Below the pieces are notes generated by a model. It ran no database searches. It was not told where the DNA came from and was given only the letters and a program-made list of their open reading frames with translations. This document shows, one piece after another, positions 46,219 to 58,217 of a stretch of 64,000 bases of DNA (within the stretch, counting starts at the first letter, position 1; the number at the start of each line of letters is the position of its first letter). Location of the stretch: the NCBI GenBank assembly GCA_963576785.1, contig OY756141.1:3534001-3598000 (forward strand). The letters are read 5' to 3'. The position numbers and the translations under genes are program-made. Source of the DNA: Chlorophyllum brunneum. Its lineage: Eukaryota; Basidiomycota; Agaricomycetes; Agaricales; Agaricaceae.

Positions 46219-48366
46219 ATGCAGACTTTCGTAGCGATCTTCCTTGCCCTACTTTGCTGGTTCATCACTCTGCGACGGAGAAAGTCTCTCAGGGTGCCCC
46301 TACCTCCTGGCCCTCCCCCAGATCCTATCCTGGGTCACCTACGATACGTCCCGTCTGAAAATCCGGAGCTGCAATATGCAAAATGGGCAAAAGTGTACGG
46401 TATGCATGAGGTCTTCGACTATTTCCTATCTATATGTTCTCCTCACTCTCGATCACTCAGGGGATGTGATACATCTTCATATTCTTGGTCGTCCGATTAT
46501 TGTCCTCAGTTCAACAGAAGCAGCTAGAGATCTTTTCGAGAAACGAAGTGATAACTACAGCGACAGGCCTAAGTTCCCGGTTTTTGAAATGTGAGCTGGC
46601 GTTTTGTCTACTGCGATGACCAGTGCTAACGTGGTTATAGAATGGGGTGGGCGAAGACTATGGGATTTCTGCCTTATGGGAAGGACTTCCAGAATCATCG
46701 AAAGCTCTTTCAAGAATACTTTAGTCGCAAGAAGGTCGGTGCGTACATGGAACTCCAGGCTGCACAAGCAAGACAACTGGCCATCAATCTTGCCAAAGCG
46801 AACGAAGACCGGGAATATATCCTCGAAAGGTCATTCACTCTATTTCTTGAATTTGGCTCCCCTAAAGTGCACATTAGATTTGGGACCAGTATTATCGTTC
46901 AGATCGCATACGGTCACGATATGCTTCTCGGAAAGGACGATATTTACGACGATCTTATCAGACGGGGCAGCTACACTCTGACACACTGTGGGCCTGTCGG
47001 AGGCACTCTAGTGGACCTGTTTCCAATACGTGAGCCCCCTCGTTCAATCAACACATATCCTCATCCTTATTGTAGCTCGTAGTCCGCCACTTCCCCTCGT
47101 GGTTTCCCGGGGCCTTTTATGCGGGACGTGCCCGAGAATTTCGCAGTACGATACAAAGTCTCCATGATTATCCCTTCAAAAAGGTCCAGCGGCAGATGGC
47201 AAGTAGAATATTTTTACCTTTGACCATATTTCACAACCAGCACTGTACCGACAGAGGGAGGGTACTGCCCGACCGTGCTTCGTCTCTCACCATTTGGAGC
47301 GCCTTCAAGACAGTGGATCCGAAGAAATATACGAAGATATAAAAGGGGTAGCGGGTGCTATATTCGCAGGAGGAGCTGAAACGGTGAATACTAGCGGAAA
47401 TGCAGTTTACACAACAATCTGACGACTGTTCATTTCGCTTTCAATTGGAAGACGTGGTCCACCATGTCGGCCTTCATGCTCGCTATGGTTGTGGAGCCAA
47501 GTTGTCAAGAAAAGGCACGAAAGGAGCTTGATAGTGTCCTTGGTCGTTCTCGGCTGCCAGAACTCGAGGATCGGACATCACTCCCTTACATAGAATGTAT
47601 CTTACAAGAAACGTATCGGTACGTTTTCTACAGTCCTCCAGTCCTTAGCAATCCCTAACAGCGGCACGGCAGTTGGTTTCCTGTGGTGCCACTTGGTATG
47701 TTCCCTCTTAACCTTGTGACAGGATTCCCCCATGTCCATTCCAACAGGAATACCTCACCGCACATTGAGGGATGACGTGTATAAAAATATGTTTATACCT
47801 GGAGGTGCCATAGTCTTTTCCAATATATGGTGAGTGCAAAATCAAACTAGCCAGTCCATGTATATTCAAAAATCATTTCCAGGGCCATTTCGCGAGATGA
47901 GAGCATCTATCGTGACCCTGCTGTCTTCAACCCTTCTCGCTACCTTCCGGGGTCAGAAGGAGGCAATGAAGAACCTTTCCCAGTCTCGCAGTTCGGTTAT
48001 GGAAGACGGTAAATAGACATTCCATCATTCATGAGCATTGACACTAAAGTCAAACTCAACGCGAATCAGCATATGTCCAGGTCGTTACCTCGCGGACACA
48101 AGTGTTTGGATTGCCATCGCAACTATCCTCAGCCTCTTCAGGATAGAAAGAGCTAAAGACGAGACGGGGAGGGACGTGATTCCCCAGGTGGCTGTCAAAA
48201 CCGGGTTAACCAGGTCTGTGTCACTAACTCGCTGATTACCAACCTTTCTGACTTGTACCATTCGTGAAGCCATCCCAAGCCGTATGAATGCAATATTAGG
48301 CTGAGGGATACGAATGCAAAGGCGCTCCTGGATGAGGTTGAAGCTGACCTCAGGAGCGATGTTTGA
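46219..48366 (+). CDS. Cytochrome P450, copy 1 (intact)
   Basis: Twelve exons give 511 aa: 46219-46399, 46461-46590, 46641-46829, 46878-47029, 47083-47198, 47255-47383, 47452-47618, 47673-47695 (23 nt), 47748-47829, 47883-48008, 48070-48213, 48270-48366. An N-terminal membrane anchor (VAIFLALLCWFITL) is followed by basic residues and a proline hinge (PLPPGPPPDP). I-helix AGGAET spans an intron. K-helix ExxR is ETYR, and the haem loop FGYGRRICPGR spans another intron. Start MQTF is preferred to MKDI 12 bp upstream because it matches both paralogues. Intron 5 begins with GC (gcaagt). It resembles the mushroom P450s usually annotated as OrdA-like. Substrate unknown. Confidence 0.85.
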
Positions 48367-48945
48367 GAGTCTAATGCTATATATCCAACGAAGTGAATCC
48401 GTGTGTATTGTACCGGTGGATGCGTGTATCAAATGTCCAATCAATTGTGTTACATGGTATGGCGCACTATAAGATCACTCCAGTCATCTGGTTTTCGCCC
48501 TAATCCAATGCTTTCATAGAGTAAATGAGCTCTGTTCTCTCCACCTACACTTTGGTGATGTTGAAACGCTTAGTACCACATGTGGATGGTGGCATCAGCG
48601 GTTTTGTATGCCTCAATCGAGGACACAGATTTGATGCACACCGAGTCCGCGGTGCTTGCGACGTGGCATTATCAAATGCGCGACTTCCAGTCGATCTACC
48701 TTCATACATGAGGCAGTGTACCAGCGAGGCCGATAGCTTGCTAGCCATGACGAGAAAGTCATCAGGTCGAATCCAGATTTCCGTAAAGGCGGGTTCGGCA
48801 GTGACGTAGGCGGGTTACCGTGTGCCTACAGGATCGTCAGAAAGAGATCAATACAACTCAGATAAAACCCATTTCTGATTCCTGTTCATTAAATCAAATC
48901 AAACCAACGGTAATGCGCAAGAATTCCCCAAATTCCCACTGGGAT
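48367..48945. other. Downstream flank of P450-1
   Basis: The stretch about 48520-48680 resembles DNA downstream of the other P450 copies near 53150 and 56085 (tttgatgcacaccgagtccgcgg against tttgatacgcactcaatccgcgg), so it belongs to the duplicated unit. No gene. Confidence 0.45.
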
Positions 48946-49806
48946 CTAGGGGTCACCAATATCTCCTATACAATCTTCTCCATCAACTTTTTCATCATCA
49001 GCACCGGCATTACCAGCGGTAGCATTAGCAGCGAGTCCGGCTCCAAAAACTCCCGCTACGAAGTTGGCAGCCGCAGGAAATGCAGCTTGAGCACCGACGC
49101 TCTGCAAGACCGAAAACAAACCACTCGTGGCACCACCATAGAATGCAGACTGAGTACCAGCCGCAAGAGATCCTACCTCACAAGTATCAGCCTTTCTGCA
49201 GGGAATAACATTGACGGCACTAACCAGCTGCTACACCACCTGTGGTAAAACCCGCTGCGCCCAATGCTGCAACTCCCATCGCTGGTAGGACGACCGCACT
49301 GCCGACTGCAGTGGCACCTACTGTAGCTATGCCAGGGCACGTAAATGGGTCGATCGTCGTCAACAATGTGCCAAAATTTACCATATCGCTTCACTTTTTC
49401 CGTCCCTTACTCTGGGCTCAGCACGAGAAATGGAATCTGAACGACATGACATACTGCACAATGTTTTGGACGTTTCCTTGAAGTCGGACCACCTCCAGAA
49501 CCTGTCATTCTCCAATTCTTTTCTCTCTCTCTTTTCTCTCAATACCTCCAAAAGTCGTTCTCTTATACCTCTCTGGCCTTGCGGAGCCCGTGGAATCCAA
49601 GAAAGAACTGCATTTGGCCAATGCCGCGGATCGAGGTTTAAATGATCAACACATTGCCTTCGAACATCCTCGAACCAAGCGGTTAAGATACTCTGGGATG
49701 CAAAAGGCCCTGGAAATGATGGCGGGTGTTTCGAAAGTGGACCTCTATGCCATTGATTTAAGACCACCCGCAGTCCTGGTCTGCTGCATGTCACAGGAAG
49801 AGCCAT
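48946..49806 (-). pseudogene. IFI6/ISG12-like membrane protein pseudogene 2
   Basis: Minus strand, proposed start 49806 (MALPVTCSRPGLR). The N-terminal exon has AWFEDVRRQCVDHLNLDPRHW and LSWIPRAPQGQRG, then a charged stretch REKRERKELENDRFWRW. One extra base near 49450 relative to pseudogene 1 shifts the frame, and the ancestral frame then meets TAA. The C-terminal exons are well kept: VGSAVVLPAMGVAALGAAGF, then SLAAGTQSAFYGGATSGLFS and LQSVGAQAAFPAAANFVAG, ending at TAG 48948-48946. That Gly/Ala-rich pair of helices is the Ifi-6-16/ISG12 signature. The N-terminal break makes it a probable pseudogene, though an alternative start before the membrane part cannot be excluded. Confidence 0.6.
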
Positions 49807-50847
49807 GGAGTTGATGACTTTGACGCTCACTGAAATGCTTTATACACGTGCATATCGCGATGCGCACGGACATCCCAGTCTTGATGATGGTTATCCCTGT
49901 GTTAAACGTTAAGGGCTCCCAATTCAAGTTCTAATCAAACCTTCTTACTTTGCGGAAATTTCACCTGCGGCATCCAGGGCCCATGCCGCGTTTATTTTGT
50001 ATGTGCCTTCAAACCACGTATGGGAATCGTTAGCGAGAGCTAATGATATGATAAAATTGATCGTGCCACTGCATCAAAAATGTATATCACACCCCACTCG
50101 CTGGTCCAGCGGACCTTGTAGCAACGAGACATTGCTAAATTTGCGTGTAGGCCACCTTCGTGCATAAGACAGTAGGTGACTCAACGTTCGTCGGACAGGT
50201 CCCTTCTATTGGAATGGCTTAATCCAAGGCTACTTTACGGTCTTGCCTGCTACACACCCACGTCGTTAAAATTTCGATGACTTTAGTGTGTTATACGCTC
50301 GCACCTCGTGATGTGCCGCATGAATCTCCAAGTCTCCTTGATGTTGCCTCTGTTTTGCAATGATCAAAGATACTTATCCAAAGATACCTATCCTACAGGT
50401 TCCCTCTTCATTCTCTACTCAAGTTTTCCCCCCTCTTCGTCGTCATTTAACAGGTGATGACATGTCTCACTTTGCGCGTATGTTCTGCAGACTGAAGGTA
50501 TCTGTACGATTCCTGATGATAATTCCCGGACAATGGAGATACTAATAACGGAAATAGAAGGGAGTCTATGCTGTCGCGGTATCTAAAATGCCGTCGGTGA
50601 CACTAATACTCCATAAGCTCTAGTACATAGAAGTCCCCCCGCCGACAATAAAACTCTGAGGTTTTGCAGCGCAAACACGAGACAAATCTCACTACCGGGT
50701 ACATCACGCGGAAGGTACTTTCCTTAGCTGCTTTCCCCACCGGGGATAGACCTGCTTCACATTCCGGATCATGCCCAGTTGCATCCTACGCAATGTGCAT
50801 AAAGGCGATGGGTAGATAATGACAAGAGTCCCCAATGCATAAGTGAT
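49807..50847. other. Intergenic before P450-2
   Basis: No gene. The last about 100 bp (tagataatgacaagagtcccc) match the region before P450-3, marking the shared promoter. Confidence 0.45.
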
Positions 50848-52861
50848 ATGCAGGTCTTGGTAGTCATCCTCCTCGCCCTCCTCTGCTGGTTCATCGCCCT
50901 GCGGCAGAGGCGTTCCCTAAGAGTACCTCTACCTCCTACCCTCCATCAGACCCTATTCTCGGTCATTTGCGGTACATCCCGCCTGAAAATTCGGAGTCGC
51001 AGTTTGCAGAATGGGCAAAGGTGTATGGTCAGTCACGGATGTTCGACCATTTCTCGTGTATTATACTGTCCTCACTTTCTGTGCTTTCACGCAGGAGATG
51101 TGATATATCTTCGTATTTTCAATCGTCCAATTATTGTTCTTAATTCGGCAGAAGCAGCGACTGATCTTCTCGAGAAACGTGGTGAGAACTACAGTGACAG
51201 GCCTAATTTTCCGATATTCGAAATGTAAGCAACTGTTTTTTGTACTGCAATGACCAGTTCCAATGAGTTCATAGAATGGGGTGGCGGAAAACTACGGGAT
51301 TCTTGCGCTATGGGAAGGAGTTCCAGATCCATCGAAAGCTCTTTCACGAATACCTAAGTCTCTCAAAGGTCGGCAGGCACATGGACCTCCAAGCTGCACA
51401 AGCCGGGCAACTGGCAATCAATCTTGCCAAGGGGAACGAAGATAAAGAACATATCCTCAAAAGGTCTTTTACTCCCGCTTGTTTCCCCTAAAGGTACATA
51501 TTGTATATCAGATTTGCGACTAGTATTATCGTTCAGATCACATATGGCCTCGATATGTTTCGAGAAAAGGATGATGAACTTATCAGAGAGACCAGCTACG
51601 TCCTGACACACTGTGGACCTATTGGAGGCACACCAGTCGACCTATTTCCGATACGTGAGACCTCTTCTTCATTCAATACAAATCATCCTCATCTTAGCCG
51701 TTAGTTCGCCATTTCCCTTTGTGGTTTCCCGGGGCCTTTTATGCAGGGCATTCCCGGAAATTTCGCGGTATGGTACAAAGACTCCGTGATCATCCCTTCG
51801 AAAAGGTTCAGTGGCGGATGGCAAGTGGAATCCCTTTACCTCTGACCATATTTCCGAACTAACACTTTACCCACAGAGGGAGGGTACTGCCCGACCATGT
51901 TTCGTCTCTCATCATTTGGAACGCCTTCAAGATGGTAGATCCGAAGAAATATACGAAGATATCAAAGGGGTAGCGGGTGCTATATTCGCAGCAGGAGCTG
52001 AAACGGTGAATATTAAGTCACCCGCAGTTTGCCCGACAATCTGACCACTGTTCGTTTCGCCCTTGATTGGAAGACTTGGTCCACGATGTCGTTCTTCATC
52101 CTTGCTATGGTTGTGGATCCAGGTTGTCAAGAAAAGGCACGAAAGGAGCTAGATAGTGTCCTTGGTCATTCTCGGCTACCAGAACCTGGGATGGCCATCA
52201 CTCCTTTACGTTGAATGTATTCTACAGCAAACATATCGGTACCTTTGGTATACAGTCTTCCTTAACGGTCTAACCACACGACGGCAGTTGGTTACCTGTA
52301 GTACCACTTGGTAGGTTTCTTACATAGACTTATGACAGGATTCCAGTCCATGTATATGTATAATGTTTATTCAAAATCGTCTCCAGGGCCATTTCGCGGG
52401 ATGAAAGTATCTATCGTGATCCCACCCTCTTCAACCCTTCTCGCTACCTTCCAAGGTCAGAAGGAGGCAATGAAGGTCCCTTCCCGGCCTCACAGTTTGG
52501 TTATGGAAGACGGTAAGTAGTTATTTCATCATCATTCATGAGCATTGATACTGATGTGAATCAGGAGGTGCCCAGGTCGTTACCTAGCAGATAGAAGTGT
52601 TTGGATTGCCGTTGCAACCATCCTCACCCTCTTCGAGGTGGAGAGAGTTAAAGATGAAGAGGGAAGAGACATAATTCCTCACGTGGTTTTCAAAACTGGC
52701 TTAACCAGGTACGTGTTACCGGCTCACCGACTTTCAACGCCTCTGACTTGTGATATCCGTCCAGCCATCCCAAGCCGTACGAATGCAATATAAAGTTGAG
52801 GGATACGAATGCTAAGGCATTACTAGAGGAAGCTGAGGCCCAGCTCGGGAGTGATTACTGA
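50848..52861 (+). pseudogene. Cytochrome P450, copy 2 (dead)
   Basis: It follows the twelve-exon plan of its neighbours but carries several lesions. One base is missing near 50941-50952 in the proline hinge, shifting the frame after MQVLVVILLALLCWFIAL. A second single-base loss occurs near 52186. The ExxR Glu codon is CAA (Gln) at 52228-52230. The whole exon 9 (PHRTL exon, about 82 nt) and flanking intron DNA are missing between about 52310 and 52390. The haem-loop Cys is still present (RCPGRYLAD). Intron 5 is GC-AG as in copy 1. The exon sequences are closest to copy 3. Confidence 0.85.
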
Positions 52862-53242
52862 AAGAATCTAGCAGCACGAAACGAGAATCTGCCATGATAT
52901 CAGCACCACCGGGCATGGTCCCTTTCCCTTCAGTGTTCAGTCAGGTCTTGAGTAAATTACAAGAACTTCATGACACTCTTCTAGGCCACTTTGCACTTGT
53001 GCACATGGTCTAGTTTGAATTATTCTTATCCCTTTTCTAAATTTCATTGCGTTCTGCTCTCTATGCCCACATGCTTTGTTGTTGTATCGGACGCTGGTAC
53101 CAAAACTGTTTAAATTGTGCCCGTAGTCCTTTCCGCATGGTTCAGCCGAGGGTGTGGATTTGGTGCACATTGAATACATGGGGCTTTGGACAGCATAAAG
53201 GGTAGGGTAAATTAGGTACTGCCCATTCAAAGGTCAGTATAC
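52862..53242. other. Downstream flank of P450-2
   Basis: No gene. The stretch 53150-53225 (ggatttggtgcacattgaatac, then gtagggtaaattaggta) resembles 56085-56150 after P450-3 and so belongs to the duplicated unit. Confidence 0.5.
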
Positions 53243-53430
53243 GATGGTAGAAACTGCATAGGACAGATCAAACCAGGGTTCTATTTGTCGGATCCCACAC
53301 CACCCCTCTGTGACCATGAACAACGACTTGGGGTCAATGACGTCATACCTTCGACTGATAGATCCCAACGTGATAGTGGTTTCTGACGAATGACTTTTTG
53401 AAATTAGGGTCATACAACGACACCTGTAGG
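53243..53430 (-). pseudogene. Last-exon fragment of the FAD-oxidase gene
   Basis: The minus strand here aligns with 56187-56350, the last exon of the BBE-type oxidase. Shared strings include cgacttttt-aaat-ggctcatacaacgac-like DNA, tttcaaaaagtc and cccaagtcgttgttc. The translation keeps FKKS and NHYH, then loses frame. The rest of the oxidase gene is absent. The fragment follows P450-2 exactly as the full gene follows P450-3, so it was copied along with a P450. Confidence 0.75.
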
Positions 53431-53699
53431 CAGACAACCTCACAAGTAGAGCCTATTAGAGACTAATAAGTTCTAACCACTAGTAACGTATATTTGCCTG
53501 CCATCCATCGGCAGAATATCGGTTGCTCCTCCCTGCACTGTGACTAGGGTCTCCCTGGCCCATGGACCCCAGACCGTTGGTGAGCCGGGTTGCCCGGTTG
53601 ACAGCCTTGGTTATTCCTGATCAGGCTTAGCTGCATCCCACGCAATATGCATAAAAGCGATAGGTAGATAATGGCAAGAGTCCCAACTACATACATCAT
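53431..53699. promoter_or_regulatory. Upstream region of P450-3
   Basis: The final about 60 bp (ataaaagcgataggtagataatggcaagagtccc) match the region before P450-2. A TATA-like cataaaagcg lies at about 53650. Confidence 0.45.
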
Positions 53700-55859
53700 A
53701 TGCAGGTCTTGGTGGTCACACTTCTCGTCCTCCTCTGCTGGTTCATTGCTATGCGGCGGAGGCGTCCCCTGAGAGTACCGCTACCTCCTAGTCCCCCATC
53801 AGATCCTATTCTGGGTCATTTACGGTACATCCCACCTGAACATTCGGAGTCGCAGTTTGCAGAATGGGCAAAGGTGTATGGTGAGTCACGGATTCTCAAC
53901 TACTTCTCGTGTATATGTTGTCCTCACTTTCTGTGCTTTCACGCAGGAGATGTGATATATCTTCGTATTCTCAATCGTCCGATTATTGTTCTTAATTCGG
54001 CAGAAGCAGCGACTGATCTTCTCGAGAAACGTGGTGAGAACTACAGTGACAGGCCTAATTTTCCGATATTCGAAATGTAAGTAGCTGTTTTTTATATCCT
54101 GCAATGACCAGGCCAATGAGTTCATAGAATGGGGTGGGGGAAAACTATGGGGTTCTTGCGTTATGGGAAGGAGTTCCAGAATCATCGAAAACTCTTTCAA
54201 GAATACCTGAGTCACTCAAAGGTCAGAAGGTACATGGACCTCCAAGCTGCACAAGCAAGACAACTGGCAATCAACCTTGCCAAAGGGAATGAAGGCAGAG
54301 AACATATCCTCGAAAGGTCTTTCACCCCCTCTCTTGCGATTTGTTTCCCCAAAGGTAACATATGTATATCAGATTCGGTACCAGTATCATCCTTCAGATC
54401 ACATATGGCCACAATATGTTTGGAGAAAAGGATAATATTTATAACGAACTTATCAGAGAGAGCAGCTACACTCTGACACACTGTGGGCCTGTGGGAGGCA
54501 CGCCAGTGGACCTGTTTCCGATACGTGAGAGCTTTCTAATTCACTCGATACATATCATCCTCATCGTACTTATTAGTTCGTCATTTTCCCTCGTGGTTTC
54601 CCGGGGCCTTTTATGCAGGGCGTGCTCGAGGATTTCGCAGTACGGTCCAAAGACTTTATGATTATCCCCTCGAAAAGATTCAACGGCAGATGGTAAGTAG
54701 AATCCTTTTACCTCTGACCATATTTTACAAACCAAAATTGTACCGGCAGAGGGAGGGTACCGCCCGACCCTGCTTCGTCTCTCACCATCTGGAACACCTT
54801 CAGGACGGTGGATCTGAAGAAGATATAAAAAGGGCAGCAACTTCTATGTTCGCAGCAGGAGCTGAAACGGTGAATATTAGGTTATCTGCAGTTTTCCCGA
54901 CAATCTGACCACTATTCATTTCTCCTTCGATTGGAAGACATGGTCCACCATGTCTGTCTTCATGCTCGCTATGGTTGTGGATCCAGATTGTCAGGAAAAG
55001 GCACGAAAGGAGCTTGATAGTGTCCTTGGTCGTTCTCGGCTGCCAGAGCTCGGGGATCGACCGTCTCTGCCTTACATCGAATGCATTCTACAAGAAACAT
55101 ATCGGTCCGTTTGCTACACAGTCGTCCTCAACAATCTCTAACAGCAGGACGACAGTTGGTTACCTGTGGTACCGCTTGGCATGTTTCCTCTTAAACTTAT
55201 GACAGAATTCCTTAACGTCCAATCCAACAGGAATACCTCACCGCACATTGAAGGATGACGTGTATAAAAATATGTTTATTCCTGGAGGTTCTGTGGTCTT
55301 TCCCAACATATGGTGAGCGCAAAATCAAACTAGTCGGTCCGCATATAAACAGTGTTTATTCATCATCATCTCCAGGGCGGTTTCGCGAGATGAAAGCATC
55401 CATCGTGATCCCGCTGTCTTCAACCCTTCTCGCTACCTTCCAAGATCAGAAGGAGGCAATGAAGAACCCTTCCCGGCCTCACAGTTCGGTTATGGCAGAC
55501 GGTAAATACCCATTCCATCATTCATGAGTATTGACACTGATGTCAAACTCACTACGAATAAGCAAATGCCCAGGTCGCCATCTAGCAGACACAAGTGTTT
55601 GGATTGCCATCGCAACTATTCTCGCCCTCTTCAAGGTGGAGAGAGTCAAGGATGAAGCTGGAAGAGAAATAATCCCTCGGGTGGCTACTAAAACTGGGCT
55701 AACCAGGTTCGTGTTGCACGCTCAATGACTTCTGACCTCTTTAACTCATAGTATCTATGAAGCCATCCCAAACCATATGACTGCCATATCAGGTTGAGGG
55801 ACACGAATGCAAAGTCACTGCTGGAAGAAGCTGAGGCCGAGTTCGGGAATAAAATATAG
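53700..55859 (+). CDS. Cytochrome P450, copy 3 (intact)
   Basis: Twelve exons give 508 aa: 53700-53880, 53947-54076, 54128-54316, 54373-54524, 54577-54692, 54750-54869, 54938-55104, 55156-55178 (23 nt), 55231-55312, 55376-55501, 55563-55706, 55763-55859. Every exon matches copy 1 in length except exon 6, which lacks three codons. Membrane anchor [15 protein letters not shown]; hinge [11 protein letters not shown]-helix AAGAET; ExxR as ETYR; haem loop FGYGRRKCPGRH. Intron 8 starts with GC (gcatgt), whereas intron 5 is normal GT. It is convergent with the FAD oxidase gene, with 327 bp between their stops. Substrate unknown; copy 2 is its nearest relative. Confidence 0.87.
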
Positions 55860-56186
55860 TACAATGAACCGAATCTATATTAATGTCATCAGGCATAGTC
55901 AACGAGAGGAGTAACGAGAGGCGTATCCAATGTCTAACATACTGTAATCCATACATGTTATGCATATTATCAGCTGGCCCGGTCCCCTTCAGTATGTAGT
56001 CATTATGAATGAGTTTGCGCGGCTTACAATAACTCCATGGTCTTCTCCTGGGTCAATTTGCATGGCTCTGTTAGCTGAGAGTACGGGTTTGATACGCACT
56101 CAATCCGCGGGATTGGGGACGACGTAAAGACAGGGTATATTAGGTCCTTTTATTTAAAGAGGCTACGTATAAGTTATATGTAGAAA
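55860..56186. other. Gap between convergent P450-3 and FAD oxidase
   Basis: About 330 bp. No gene. It should hold both polyadenylation regions. Part of it recurs after P450-2. Confidence 0.5.
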
Positions 56187-58217
56187 CTACATGGGACAGG
56201 TCAAACTAGGGTTCCATTCGTCGGATCCAACACCCTCTGCGACCACGAACAACGACTTGGGGTCATACCTATGCTTGATAGATCTCAACCTGTGATAGTG
56301 GTTTCCGAAAAACGACTTTTTGAAATCGGGCTCATACAACGACGCCTGTAGGAAGAAGTGTACATCAGAATCTCGCTTTGAGGTTGGTGAGATAAACGGA
56401 GTATTTACCTCGTTCATGTACGTGGTTGAGTCTGGAGAGATGGGCTCCAGGCGTTTAACATCTTGTGCAAGGCCTTGACGAACCTGGCGTATGACTTCAG
56501 CTGAAGCACCTTCTTCCCAGGATCCGGCTGTGTATAGGAGTGCTACGGCCTTTCGCCATCCAGGGTTCAGACCAACAGAGTTAGGATCGGCGCGAGCTAC
56601 AGCACCACCTGCAACAAAGCTTAAGGCAGGATTGACATCAGCTGTGATGTGGTGACTGGAGAGATGCGAATTACATACTTTATACCGACGAAATCGAAAC
56701 TCAAAAGTAATCGAGCTGTATCCTCCGCCCTACTCTCCGCCGCTTCACGCGATAGAAGCCGAGAGGCTAATTCAACCATGCTTCCCACCTGACCCGTGGT
56801 ACTAGCACCAAACGTGCTATTTTCCCATGTATGGAAGTTCTCGAAAGGTATAGTTAATGCGATAGCATTGGGGTCTTTGGTGACGTTCAGAGCAAGACCA
56901 AAGAAGGGAAGAATGGTGGTGTTGGTGTCTGCCCAAGAGACGTTGGGTGCAACGAAAGCAATCAGGAGGTTTGAGCTGGATAAGGATCCGTACCCACCCC
57001 AGCCTGCGTCGGAGAGGTTTGGGAGTAACTTCACAAGCTCGGCAGAAACTCTTTGTGCAGCCTCTGGAGTGGAGAAGGTGACGTTTAAAACGGACATGGT
57101 GAGTGGAACGAGGTCGTAGGTTTTGTACGTGACAGAGATGACGACACCCCAAGAACCTGCACCTCCTCCTCTGAGAGCCCAAAAGAGGTCCTGGTTACGG
57201 TGGGCATTAGCGGTGATGTAGTCACCGTTTGGTATGACGATGGTAAATTGAACTGCGTTGTCCACCCCTGTATAGTGAAATTTTGTTAAACGGAGGCTTT
57301 GTTTTGTGATACCTAGGTTGAGCTTACCGAGACCATACTTGGCGGAAAATGCGCTATGACCACCACCCATGATCCAACCACCCGCGGCTCCAACTGACAT
57401 ACCGGCTGAGATACCACCGACGACGAAACGGTTGTTCTCGGCCGCGGCGCTGTAGGCGTCAACCCACTGTACGCCAGCACCAACAGTCAAACCTAGATGT
57501 AAGACAATCTAGTAAGTGTGTGTGTCGATATACTAGGATGAGGGTATACGAACCAGACACAACATCCTCGCTTGAACCACCCTCCGGGATGAAATTGGCG
57601 TCATAAGTGATGTTCTTGAGATGATGCGTCCAGATCATGAACGCATTTCGACCAGCACTTCTGCCAAGGTAATCATGTCTAGAAGCGCGTTAGGATCTGT
57701 TCTACTTGTGAAGTATGATCACAATTTACCCAGTGTTCTTTACAACCAGCCTGAGGTTGTGTTGACCTGCAAACTTGACGGCAGCTTGCACGTCCTCTAC
57801 GGTCCTGGTATCGGCACCGATAGGAGGGATGCTACCCTGCTCACAGGGCAGGCCAAGGGTAGTGTTCAGATAACAAGCGCTGACGGTACCATTCTTGAAC
57901 ATATAAGCCGCGAAATTGGTGTTCTGATAAGCACCAGCTTGGTCGGCGCGCCAGTTACCATCGTCCCAGTGAGCTTGCACATCAGAGCAATTACCAGAGG
58001 GATTGCCAATGGGATAGCAAAGAGAAGCAGGAGGTACGGGATGGACGAGAGGTTGAGAGAGCTGAGAAGCTAAGGAGGTAAATTCCTGCTCGCTAGGCCA
58101 GCAAGATTCGCCGTAGAGACAGCGGCATTTGGAACCTTGATGATCAGCAAATTGGGAGGTTTGGGAGATAACGAGTGGAAGGAAGGGTATAAGGTCGAAG
58201 AAAGATCCGAGTCTCAT
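56187..58217 (-). CDS. Secreted FAD-linked oxidase (PCMH/BBE type)
   Basis: Minus strand, six exons, 583 aa: 58217-57730, 57678-57554, 57492-57328, 57267-56686, 56641-56409, 56345-56187. The start MRLGSFFDLIPFLPLV gives a signal peptide and lies about 50 bp after a TATA box on that strand. The FAD-binding region has SIPPIGADTRTVEDVQAAV and VKNTGHDYLGRSAGRN, whose His is the usual covalent flavin link. GGGHSAFSAKYGLG lacks the second Cys of bicovalent members. The C-terminal berberine-bridge segment has SLYEPDFKKSFFGNHYHRL and YDPKSLFVVAEGVGS. Intron 4 (44 nt) is the least certain. Such enzymes oxidise alcohols, sugars or alkaloid-like substrates outside the cell. Confidence 0.85.

Noticed and set aside
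52302..52370. Exon 9 of P450-2 present but diverged
   Set aside because: The sequence goes from intron 8 directly to intron 9 (gacaggattccagtccatg); no trace of the PHRTL exon remains.
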